A DNA stretch of 60,780 nucleotides from Gemmatimonadaceae bacterium (lineage in GTDB: Bacteria > Gemmatimonadota > Gemmatimonadetes > Gemmatimonadales > Gemmatimonadaceae). The position numbers and the translations under genes were made by a program. Positions 53,409-60,780 of this stretch are shown here, in pieces (position 1 is the stretch's first letter; each line of letters opens with the position of its first letter). The notes beneath the pieces are model-generated. The model searched no databases, was not told the DNA's origin, and was given only the letters and a program-made list of their open reading frames with translations. The stretch spans positions 1 through 60,780 of the forward strand of contig JADZDM010000011.1 of NCBI GenBank assembly GCA_020851035.1. The letters are read 5' to 3'.

Positions 53409-54275
53409 TCAGCGGTGCGCGCGCAGCACGCCCTCGAACACCAGCCGACCCTCGCCGGCGAGCTCGCTCCACGCCCACTCCGGCGCCTCCGGAAACCGCA
53501 CCGACAGCGTGCGGCCGCTGGCCGTTTCCAGCCGCACCGGACCGCCGGAATCCGCCTCGCCCCATGCCACGAGACACGCCGCCGTCGCGACGGATCCGGT
53601 CCCACAGGCCAGCGTCTCAGCCTCGACGCCGCGCTCGTAGGTCCGGATGGCCCACGCCGCCCCTGCGCCGGCGTCTGCGCCCTGCCCGGCACGGCGGCTC
53701 ACGAAGTTCACGTTCGCGCCGGCCGGCTGGCGTGACGGCACCTGCCGCAACGCTCGTCCGCGCCCGAACACGTCGACCGCCGCCACGTCGTGCACCCGCA
53801 CCACCAGGTGCGGCACACCCACGACGGCGTAGCCCAGCCGCAACTCACCGGTCTCGAGCGCCTCGGCGGCATCGGTCTCGAGCGCCTGGACGGCGGCCAG
53901 CCGCACGGCCGCACCGCCTGCGGCGTCGATCGAGGCGTCGATGAGTCCGGCGTCTGACCTGAACCGGAATCGCTCCTCCCGACCCGCAAGGCCAAGCAGG
54001 ACGGCACTTTGCGCCGCGCAGAGTGAGGCGTTTCCGCAGAGCGATGCCCGGGAGCCGTCAGCGTTGTAGTACCGGATCGAGAACCGGGCATCGGGATCGT
54101 CGCCGATGAAGACGACGCCATCGGCACCCACACCAAGGTGAGGCGCGCACAGCGCTGCGATCTCAGCCGTTGATTCGAGGGCGTCCTGCCCCGGCGCCGT
54201 GCCACGGGAGTCCAGGAACACGAAGTCGTTCCCCGACCCGGACATCTTCCAGAACCGACGCCCGGCACCCGTCAT
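53409..54275 (-). CDS. dapF: Diaminopimelate epimerase
   Basis: DapF converts LL- to meso-diaminopimelate for lysine and peptidoglycan. The 288-residue protein has FWKMSGSGNDFVFLD, the first catalytic Cys in SLCGNASLC (variant of CGNG) and the second in ACGTGSVATAA. ATG 54275 gives the usual N-terminus; the longer frame upstream lies over the glycosyltransferase. The start shares one base with the upstream stop. It is the last gene of the minus-strand operon, nearest to dif. Confidence 0.92.
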   Translation of the reverse strand: MTGAGRRFWKMSGSGNDFVFLDSRGTAPGQDALESTAEIAALCAPHLGVGADGVVFIGDDPDARFSIRYYNADGSRASLCGNASLCAAQSAVLLGLAGREERFRFRSDAGLIDASIDAAGGAAVRLAAVQALETDAAEALETGELRLGYAVVGVPHLVVRVHDVAAVDVFGRGRALRQVPSRQPAGANVNFVSRRAGQGADAGAGAAWAIRTYERGVEAETLACGTGSVATAACLVAWGEADSGGPVRLETASGRTLSVRFPEAPEWAWSELAGEGRLVFEGVLRAHR

Positions 54276-55027
54276 CAGACCCGCCCGGTGATCGACCACC
54301 ACCGCAGCCGCCAGACCATCCAGATCGCCTCCCGCACGATCCGCTTCGACATCTTGCTCTCCCCCTCGGTCCGGTCGGTGAAGACGATCGGGATCTCCTC
54401 GATCCGGAAGCCCTTCTTCCACGCCCGGAAGCTCACCTCGATCTGGAAGGCGTAGCCGTTCGAGCGCACGTCGTCGAGGTCGATCGCCTCGAGCACCTCG
54501 CGCCGGAAGCACTTGAAGCCGCCGGTGGCGTCGAAGAGCTGCAGGCCGGTGACCATGCGGGCGTAGATGTTGGCCGAGTAGCTCAGGATCAGGCGCGCCA
54601 TCGGCCAGTTGACGACCGTCACCTTGCCGTTGCGGTAGCGCGAGCCGAGCACGAGGTCGGCATCCTGGATCGCCGTCAGGAACTGCGGCAGGTGCGCCGG
54701 GTCGTGGGAGAAATCGGCGTCCATCTCGAAGACGTACGCGAAATCCCGCGCCAGCGCCCACTTGAAGCCGGCCAGGTACGCGGTGCCCAGCCCCATCTTC
54801 TTCGGCCGGTGCAGCGCGTGCACGCGGTCATTGACCGCCGCGATCGCATCGACGATCGCCCCGGTGCCGTCGGGCGAGCCGTCGTCCACGATCAGCACCG
54901 AGATCCGCGGGTCCTGGGCCAGGGCCGACTCGATGATCTTCGCGACGTTCTCACGCTCGTTGTACGTCGGGACGATGACGAGGGCGCGCTGCCCTGCTCC
55001 GCCGCCGGTGGCGTGCGGCGCGGTCAC
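54275..55027 (-). CDS. Polyprenol monophosphomannose synthase-like glycosyltransferase
   Basis: The 250-residue GT2 enzyme resembles bacterial dolichol/polyprenol-phosphate mannosyltransferases: VIVPTYNERENV, LIVDDGSPDGTG, FEMDADFSHDP and GSRYRNG. No C-terminal membrane segment is visible. It would make a polyprenol-phosphate sugar for later transfer. GTG 55027 overlaps the YfhO-like gene by 4 bases. Confidence 0.87.
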   Translation of the reverse strand: MTAPHATGGGAGQRALVIVPTYNERENVAKIIESALAQDPRISVLIVDDGSPDGTGAIVDAIAAVNDRVHALHRPKKMGLGTAYLAGFKWALARDFAYVFEMDADFSHDPAHLPQFLTAIQDADLVLGSRYRNGKVTVVNWPMARLILSYSANIYARMVTGLQLFDATGGFKCFRREVLEAIDLDDVRSNGYAFQIEVSFRAWKKGFRIEEIPIVFTDRTEGESKMSKRIVREAIWMVWRLRWWSITGRV

Positions 55028-57417
55028 GCGGTCGTCGTCCGGCGCCCGGTGGCGATGCCGCCGGCGAGGAGCACCAGCGCCACGCCGAGCGCGATGAGGG
55101 TGACGAGCTTGCCGCGTTCGTAGCTGGCCGACGCGAACCGGAGCTCGACCGTCCTGGCGCCGGCGGGCAGCGGCACGCCGATCAGCGAGTACATCGCGCG
55201 CGAGGCGGTGGCGGGCTTGCCATCCACGGTTGCCGTCCAGCCGGGATAGAAGTTCTCCGACACGACGAGCGCCGAGCCGGCCGGTGCGGGCTGGCCGAGC
55301 GTGATGGAGATCGCACCGGGATCGTAGCGGGTGACCGTGACCGGCAGGTCGAGCGGGGCGGGTGGCGCCTTCAGCTCCACGGCGGGGACGTCGGCGCTGT
55401 CGTTGAAGATCGCGACCGAGTGCACCGGGAAGCGCGGGTCGAGCACGGTGGTCAGCGTCACGCTGTCGGCGGCCTTGATCATGGCCGGTGCCACCCAGGC
55501 GGCGCGATTGTCGCCGGGCAGTTCGTAGAGGTAGACCATCGAGCCGTGCGCATTGCGCGCCGGACCGGCCACCAGCTTCGACTCGGGGACCGGGAACTTG
55601 TCCGGCGTGGCGTCGGTGAGGAAGAAGCGCACGTTCGCGAGCGCCCAGAAATTCGGGTTGCCGAGTTGCGGGCGACCCTCCATCTCGCTGCCGGTGAGGT
55701 CGTCGTAGCGACGCAGCTCGTTGCCGTGGTAGCCGACGGCCTGCCGGATGCCGTGCGCCATCAGGCCGCTGTAGCGCAGCCCCGGATCGCGCGGGAGGCT
55801 GGTGCCGGTGATCGGCATGTCGAGCACGCGACCGGGATTGTTGACGGTCGCCTTCTTCATATAGTCGATCGTCGCGTCGCTGGCGAAGCTGACCTTCGCC
55901 GGCGGGACGAACTTCCAGTAGTCGCGCAGCAGCGACACCTGGTCGAGCGTGACAACGGCGATGAAGGCCCAGCCCGCGACCCTCGCCGTCAGCGCGGCAC
56001 GCGCCGAGAGCAGGGCGATGCCGAGTGCGAGCGCTGCGAACACCATCGCGCGGATGGTGCCGGTGAGCAGGTCGCTGGCATTCGCATCGACCAGCTGCGC
56101 CACCTCCGGTGCCGCCAGCGCGCCGGCGATGCTGTTCAGGATGCCCGTGACGCCAAGGACGAGCAGCACGCCGATCGCACTCCCGACGCCGATCAGGAAG
56201 CGACGCGAGGCCGCGTGCGCGATGAGCCCCTGTGCGCCGAGGCCTGCCAGCACTGCGAGGGCGAAGGTCGCCATGAAGAAGACGGTGCTGGGCGCGCGGA
56301 AGAACTTGCTCCCCGGGACCACCGCGTAGATGAGCTGGTAGAACGGCGTCTCGCCGCCGAGGGCCCAGAGCGTGAAGAAGATCGCAATGCCGCCGAAGAA
56401 CAGGGTGTTCCGGTCGCGCACCTTGGTGCGCAATGCGGCCAGCACCAGCACCCAGACCGCAGCGCCGACGTACTCGCTGTGGTCATGGATGCGGTTCGGG
56501 CCCCAGTACTTTCCCACGAACTTCCCCGTGAACTCGGGGATGATGGTGTTCATCAGCTCGACGATCGGGAACGAGAACGACGTGGCGAAGTCGTAGCCGC
56601 GGCCGCCGGCGCGCGGCGAGAACGGCGTGTACTCCATCACCGGGAGGTACTGGATGGCGCTGATCGCGAGGCCGAGCACCACCGCGCCGAGTGCGAACGC
56701 AAGGCGGCGCATCGCGACCGGCTTCTCCGGACTCGCGTCGCCCAGGCCGTAGGCAACGAACAGCCCGAACAGGCCGGCACCGACCAGCATGTAGCTCATG
56801 AGCTGCGGGTGTGGGCTGAGCATGCCCAGGCCGACGACGAGTGCCAGTCCGCCCCACGCCCAGCGCCGCCCGTCACGCACGCCACGCAGCACGCAGAGCA
56901 GTGCCAGCGGCAGCATCGCGCCGACGAAGATCTTGCCGTCATGGCCGGGGTGCACGTACGAACCGTTCCAGCCGCTCAGCATGTAGGCGATGCCACCGAC
57001 CAGCGCGCCGGCGAAGGTCAGGCCGAGTGCGCGCAGGAACACGTATGTGGCATAGCCGCCGAGGATGTAGTGCAGGATCATGCCCCACGTCATCGCGACG
57101 TCGGTCGGCATGGCCAGCCGCATGAAGGCGGTGGGATAGAAGATGTCGCCGTGCATCCCGCCCACGTACGGCATGCCGCCGAAGAGGTACGGGTTCCAGA
57201 GCGCGAAGCCGCCGGTGGCGCGCAGCACCTGGGCGCCGAATTCGCGGAAGGAGTAGCCGGCGATGTACTGGTCGCTGCGCGCGTTGACGAGGAACTGTCC
57301 GCTCAGCGCCGGATAGGCCAGCAGCATCGTGCCGACGATGCAGACCGCGAGCGCGAGCAGCCAGGCGTTGCGGGGCGCGAGCGCGTCGGGCAGGGTCGAG
57401 TCAGGCTGTCGGGCCAT
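55024..57417 (-). CDS. YfhO-family membrane protein
   Basis: The 797-residue protein has many membrane helices, an early periplasmic loop (NARSDQYIAGYSFREFGAQVLR) and a soluble C-terminal part with VSENFYPGWTATVDGKPA. This pattern marks the YfhO family, which in Gram-positive bacteria is linked to glycosylation of lipoteichoic acid. Here it sits between two glycosyltransferase genes, which suggests a polyprenol-sugar-dependent transfer. The substrate is unknown. It overlaps the next gene upstream by 17 bases. Confidence 0.85.
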   Translation of the reverse strand: MARQPDSTLPDALAPRNAWLLALAVCIVGTMLLAYPALSGQFLVNARSDQYIAGYSFREFGAQVLRATGGFALWNPYLFGGMPYVGGMHGDIFYPTAFMRLAMPTDVAMTWGMILHYILGGYATYVFLRALGLTFAGALVGGIAYMLSGWNGSYVHPGHDGKIFVGAMLPLALLCVLRGVRDGRRWAWGGLALVVGLGMLSPHPQLMSYMLVGAGLFGLFVAYGLGDASPEKPVAMRRLAFALGAVVLGLAISAIQYLPVMEYTPFSPRAGGRGYDFATSFSFPIVELMNTIIPEFTGKFVGKYWGPNRIHDHSEYVGAAVWVLVLAALRTKVRDRNTLFFGGIAIFFTLWALGGETPFYQLIYAVVPGSKFFRAPSTVFFMATFALAVLAGLGAQGLIAHAASRRFLIGVGSAIGVLLVLGVTGILNSIAGALAAPEVAQLVDANASDLLTGTIRAMVFAALALGIALLSARAALTARVAGWAFIAVVTLDQVSLLRDYWKFVPPAKVSFASDATIDYMKKATVNNPGRVLDMPITGTSLPRDPGLRYSGLMAHGIRQAVGYHGNELRRYDDLTGSEMEGRPQLGNPNFWALANVRFFLTDATPDKFPVPESKLVAGPARNAHGSMVYLYELPGDNRAAWVAPAMIKAADSVTLTTVLDPRFPVHSVAIFNDSADVPAVELKAPPAPLDLPVTVTRYDPGAISITLGQPAPAGSALVVSENFYPGWTATVDGKPATASRAMYSLIGVPLPAGARTVELRFASASYERGKLVTLIALGVALVLLAGGIATGRRTTTA

Positions 57418-58351
57418 CGGGTGTCGAAATGGTGGGACTGCGGCGCAACGAGGACCCGGGGAGGAAGACGAGCCCCGGGAGAATTTCCAGCACGGTCAGC
57501 CAGATGCGGGACGCGGCGGCCAGCACGGCGGCGTCAGCGGGCGTCGCCAGCCGGAGCGAGATGAGCAGCCCGGTGAGGGCCGTCTCCCGGACACCGATGC
57601 CGCCGGGCACGAACAACGCCAGGAATCCGAGCAGGTACGACGCCGTGTAAACTGCCAGCACCGCCATCGAGATGCCACCGCCATGGCCGAGCAGGGCCCC
57701 CCAGAACAGCCCGAACCCGATGCCGTAGGCCACCCATGCGGTGAGATTCGCCGCGAAGACGAGGACCAGGGTGCCGCGCGTGAGGTGCGGCATGGCGGGC
57801 ATCGGTCGCCGGACGAGCCGTGTCGCGGCCTGCACGGCCCAGGCGAGCAGCGGCGGCCCCACGACCAGCCCTGCCGCGGTGGCGGCGAGCACCACCCATG
57901 CGGCCAGGCGCAGGGCGGGTGTGGTGGCGAAGAGCTCCCCCGCCCCGCCCAGTGCCACGACCGCGAAGCCGGCGGCGATGTTCACCAGCTGCATGATGAT
58001 CGCGGAGCCGGTCGCGGCGAGTGGCGAGGCGCCGGCATCGCGCGCGAGCAGCGCCATGGCGCCGATCGACCAGAGCTTGCCCGGCACGTACTTCCCGAGG
58101 CTCGAGACGAACCAGATGCGCGTGGCGTCGAGGGCGCCGAGCGGGCTGCTCCACGCGCGCAGCAGGCGTCGCCACGCCGCGATCAGGACGGCATAGCCGG
58201 CGGCGACACAGGTGCTGGCGATGGCGATGCCACCCCAGGACGGGTGGAGCCCGAGCAGGCTGGCCCGGATGTCCACCCACTGCCGTCGCACGAACCAGAG
58301 CGCGAGCCCCGCGAACGCCACCGCCACCGTGACGCGCAGTGCGGAGCGCAC
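57401..58351 (-). CDS. Flippase-like / lysylphosphatidylglycerol synthase TM-type membrane protein
   Basis: The 316-residue protein has about eight membrane helices and the family patterns IWFVSSLGKYVPGKLWSIGAM and LFVPGGIGVRETALTGLL of the UPF0104/MprF transmembrane family. No catalytic domain is fused. In polysaccharide clusters such proteins are thought to move lipid-linked sugars. The start is GTG 58351, one base past the upstream stop; GTG 58363 is an alternative. Confidence 0.82.
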   Translation of the reverse strand: MRSALRVTVAVAFAGLALWFVRRQWVDIRASLLGLHPSWGGIAIASTCVAAGYAVLIAAWRRLLRAWSSPLGALDATRIWFVSSLGKYVPGKLWSIGAMALLARDAGASPLAATGSAIIMQLVNIAAGFAVVALGGAGELFATTPALRLAAWVVLAATAAGLVVGPPLLAWAVQAATRLVRRPMPAMPHLTRGTLVLVFAANLTAWVAYGIGFGLFWGALLGHGGGISMAVLAVYTASYLLGFLALFVPGGIGVRETALTGLLISLRLATPADAAVLAAASRIWLTVLEILPGLVFLPGSSLRRSPTISTPDGPTA

Positions 58352-58352
58352 C

Positions 58353-59534
58353 TCACCGCGCACGCACCATCCCGCGGCGTGCCGACTCGTAGACGGCGCG
58401 ATAGCGCTCGGCGACGGCTGCCGGCGACACGAGTGCGACCATGGCCGTGCGGCCCGCGACGCCCATGGCGTCACGCCGCGCCGGCGCGCTGATGATCGCG
58501 CGGACGGCGTCGGCCCACGGCGCCGGGTCGTCGAAGGTGGCCAGCAGCGCACCGTTCTCGCCGTCGCGGACGATGTCGGGCAGCCCACCGGACCGGGTGG
58601 CGATCACCGGTGTCTCGCAAAGCAGCGACTCGGCGGCCACCATGCCGAACCCCTCGTCGCGCGACGGGACGAGCGTGCACGAGGCCTGCGCATACAGCGA
58701 CGGCATCACCTCGCGCGGCAGCTGTCCGTGCCAGGCGATGCGGTGCGCGATGCCGAGTTGCGCGCCGAGGGCGCGCAGCGAGCCGGCGTCCGGGCCGTCA
58801 CCAACGACGTCGAGGTGCACCTCCTCGGGCAGCGCGGCCAGCGCGCGCAGCAGCACGGCGGGGTTCTTCTGGGCGTTGAGCCGGCCCACGAACAGGATCC
58901 GGGCGGGCGTGGCGCGGATGGCGGCCTGTGCGCAGAATGCGACGATATCCGACGGCATCGGGGCGACGGTGACCGGCGCCGGCGTGAGCGGGCGGAGGCG
59001 TAGCGCGAGCCACTGGCTGACGGTCGTCACCGCGGCCGCGCGCCCGAGGGCGAACGACGCGAGGGAGGCGGTCATCCCGGTGGCCATCCGCGCGTCGCTG
59101 CCGTGCGAGGTGACGACCATCGGCACGCGGGCGCGCGCCGCGGTGCGCCCGATGGCGAGGGCGGCGGGGAACCACCAGTGGGCGTGCACGATGTCGATGT
59201 CGCCGCTGGCGAGGCGGAAGCGCGTGGCGCGGCGCATGGCGCCGATCATGCGCAGCATCGACCGCTTGCCGCGCGCGCTCGCCTTCACCTGCTCCGCCAT
59301 CGTGCCGGTGTAGGCGAGGGTCTCGTCGGCGTCGGCCCCGTAGCGCACGCGCTGGACGGTGATGCCGTCGACGGCGTCGCGCTCGGGGAGGCCGCGCGCG
59401 TGCGGCGCGATCACCTCGACGGTGATGTCGACGGTGGCGAGCGCCCGGGCGAGGTCGAGCAGGAAGCCGCCCGCCGCATCGCCGCTGCTGCGCGGGAAGT
59501 TGTGCGTGACGAACAGGACGCGTCGGACGGTCAC
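58353..59534 (-). CDS. Glycosyltransferase family 4
   Basis: The 393-residue protein has the GT4 (GT-B fold) pattern: N-terminal VLFVTHNFPRSSGDAAGGFLLDLARAL, a central VHAHWWFPAAL, ILFVGRLNAQKNPAVLLRAL and the donor site PSRDEGFGMVAAESLLCETPVIAT. GTG 59534 overlaps the next gene upstream by 4 bases. The substrate is unknown; a cell-envelope polysaccharide is likely. Confidence 0.88.
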   Translation of the reverse strand: MTVRRVLFVTHNFPRSSGDAAGGFLLDLARALATVDITVEVIAPHARGLPERDAVDGITVQRVRYGADADETLAYTGTMAEQVKASARGKRSMLRMIGAMRRATRFRLASGDIDIVHAHWWFPAALAIGRTAARARVPMVVTSHGSDARMATGMTASLASFALGRAAAVTTVSQWLALRLRPLTPAPVTVAPMPSDIVAFCAQAAIRATPARILFVGRLNAQKNPAVLLRALAALPEEVHLDVVGDGPDAGSLRALGAQLGIAHRIAWHGQLPREVMPSLYAQASCTLVPSRDEGFGMVAAESLLCETPVIATRSGGLPDIVRDGENGALLATFDDPAPWADAVRAIISAPARRDAMGVAGRTAMVALVSPAAVAERYRAVYESARRGMVRAR

Positions 59535-60529
59535 GACGCGGCGGTCTGGTGCCTCTCGTCCAGCTGGCGGCGGATCTCGCGAAGCTCCGCCCGCTGCACC
59601 GCGATCATCTCCCCCACGAAGCCGCCGGTGAACAGCACCGAGCCGACGATGATGCAGGTCTCGATGAGGTTGAGCATCGGGCGGAAGCCGACGCCGGCGA
59701 AGATGCGGATGCCGAGGGCGACGATGCCGGTGAGCACGCCGATGAAGAACAGCGCGGCGCCGATGAGCCCGAAGAACAGCAGCGGCTTGCGTCCGAAGCG
59801 GAGCTCGAACCACACCGAGAGCATGTCGAGCACGCCGACGGGAATCCGGCCGATGCCGAACTTGGAGCGGCCGGCGTGGCGCGGGTACAGCGGCACCGGG
59901 ATCTCGGTGACGGTGAAGCCCTCGAAGTGTGCGATCACGATCATGTACCGGTGCCAGTCGGGGCGCACCGGGAGCGCCTCCATGATCTCGCGGCGGTACG
60001 CCTTGACGCTGTTGAGGTCCTTCACCGGCACGTCGAAGAGCGAGCGGCTGAGCCAGTTGTAGATCTTGCTGACGAAGGCCTTCTCGTACTTCCCCTCCTT
60101 GAAGCCGGTGACCATGTCGGCCTGGTCGGCGAGGATGGGCGCGACGAGGCGCGGGATGTCGGCGGGCATGAACTGCAGGTCGGCGGGATAGAACACCAGC
60201 ACGTCGCCGCGTGCGTTGAGCCAGCCGGTGCGCAGGGCGTCGGCGATCCCGCGCTGCGTGCGGTGCCGCACGGCACGCAGGAAGGGGTACTGTGCCTGCA
60301 GGCGCTGCAGCACGGCCCAGGAGTCGTCGGAGGAGCCGTCCTCGATGACCACGACCTCGTACCGGGTGTCGCTGCCGCGGAACGCCTCGGCCGCCTTCTC
60401 CATGAAGAGCGGCAGGTTCTCGGCCTCGTCCTTGGCCGGCACGAGCACACTCACGTCGACGGGGCGCGCCCCGGCGGCGAGGGCGGCGCGCGCCGCCGGC
60501 CGTGTACTGACGGTCGTGCCGGCGGTCAT
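59531..60529 (-). CDS. GT2 glycosyltransferase with C-terminal membrane helices
   Basis: The 332-residue protein has a GT2 domain (VLVPAKDEAENLPLFMEKA, VVIEDGSSDDSW, FYPADLQFMP) and two C-terminal hydrophobic segments (LLFFGLIGAALFFIGVLTGI and IIVGSVLFTGGFVGEM). This resembles undecaprenyl- or dolichol-phosphate sugar transferases. Its start overlaps the rpoN stop by 3 bases. Confidence 0.87.
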   Translation of the reverse strand: MTAGTTVSTRPAARAALAAGARPVDVSVLVPAKDEAENLPLFMEKAAEAFRGSDTRYEVVVIEDGSSDDSWAVLQRLQAQYPFLRAVRHRTQRGIADALRTGWLNARGDVLVFYPADLQFMPADIPRLVAPILADQADMVTGFKEGKYEKAFVSKIYNWLSRSLFDVPVKDLNSVKAYRREIMEALPVRPDWHRYMIVIAHFEGFTVTEIPVPLYPRHAGRSKFGIGRIPVGVLDMLSVWFELRFGRKPLLFFGLIGAALFFIGVLTGIVALGIRIFAGVGFRPMLNLIETCIIVGSVLFTGGFVGEMIAVQRAELREIRRQLDERHQTAAS

Positions 60530-60780
60530 ACGCGTTTCCGCATGCGCGCCGAGAGCACGCCGAGCTGGTCGCGGTACTTGGCGACGGTGCGGCGGGCGAT
60601 CACGACGCCGCCCTGCTTGAGGATGTCCACGATGGCCTGGTCGGTGAGCGGGTCCTTCGCGTCCTCGGCATCGACCAGCTTCTTGATCTGGTCCTTGATG
60701 CCGCGCGCCGAGACGTCGTCGCCGTCGGTGGTGGAGAGGCCGGAGGAGAAGAAGAACTTGAGCGGCAGCACGCCGCGCGG
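60526..60780 (-). CDS. rpoN: RNA polymerase sigma-54 factor, C-terminus (partial)
   Basis: The fragment shows the final ~84 residues of sigma-54. The RpoN box ARRTVAKYR, which recognises the -24 promoter element, lies ~22 residues from the end, preceded by PLKFFFSSG and LTDQAIVDILKQGG. The 5' end of the gene lies beyond the window. Sigma-54 serves promoters that need ATP-driven activators. It is the most upstream gene seen of the minus-strand cluster. Confidence 0.93.
   Translation of the reverse strand, partial: PRGVLPLKFFFSSGLSTTDGDDVSARGIKDQIKKLVDAEDAKDPLTDQAIVDILKQGGVVIARRTVAKYRDQLGVLSARMRKRV

Noticed and set aside
53111-53735. Open frames covering the dif-like region on both strands
   Set aside because: They lack recognisable motifs or a ribosome site and overlap dapF in the wrong frame; they are GC-rich chance frames.

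Overview
The window is GC-rich chromosomal DNA (roughly two thirds GC by eye) from a diderm bacterium. It carries a BAM/Skp/lipid A operon and LolCD-type lipoprotein export genes, so an LPS outer membrane is expected. It also carries genes better known from Firmicutes: mcsA-mcsB-clpC and the bacillithiol enzyme BshC. The mix, plus an LpxC-FabZ fusion, suggests Gemmatimonadota or a related lineage. That placement is an inference from gene content; the sequence does not prove it.

Layout. 1-530: 3' end of 23S rRNA, 5S rRNA and a strong terminator. 0.6-3.9 kb: era, a Trm112-like protein, a degenerate GGDEF protein and a zinc-ribbon protein. 4.0-12.7 kb: prfB (with the classical RF2 programmed frameshift), lysS, lolC/E, lolD, mcsA, mcsB, clpC. 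12.8-22.9 kb: bamA, skp, lpxD, lpxC-fabZ, lpxA, a Gfo/Idh/MocA dehydrogenase, lpxB, a DUF374 acyltransferase, lpxK. 22.9-31.2 kb: glutamate dehydrogenase, rlmH, bshC, murJ, uvrC, threonine synthase. 31.3-40.6 kb: a secreted TPR protein, a PDZ/DUF512 Fe-S protein, der, plsY, gpsA, a MerR regulator, a glycosyltransferase, surE, pcm, acylphosphatase, apt. A tRNA-Arg(CCU) follows at 40.7 kb.

After the tRNA, orientation becomes mixed. On the minus strand come an AMP-dependent ligase and gluQ-RS. On the plus strand come a methyltransferase and a DUF1839-like protein behind an AT-rich palindromic promoter. Next is a minus-strand serine operon (serA, an FAD-linked 2-hydroxyacid dehydrogenase, serB, a class V aminotransferase), an NlpC/P60 hydrolase, a YfgM-like TPR protein and a secreted cysteine-rich protein. 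From 53.4 kb to the end everything is on the minus strand: rpoN (partial), two GT2 glycosyltransferases, a GT4 glycosyltransferase, a flippase-like membrane protein, a YfhO-like membrane protein and dapF.

The most informative non-coding element is a 28-bp dif-like XerC/XerD site at 53113-53140, in the 501-bp gene-poor stretch where plus-strand genes give way to minus-strand genes. Its right arm equals the Bacillus subtilis dif arm as I recall it. Genes on both sides point mostly toward it, as expected at a replication terminus, so this window probably spans the terminus, with a ribosomal RNA operon only about 53 kb away.

Most genes overlap by 1-4 bases (ATGA or GTGA), so they form long operons with coupled translation. 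Starts below were chosen by these overlaps, ribosome binding sites, candidate promoters and domain boundaries.
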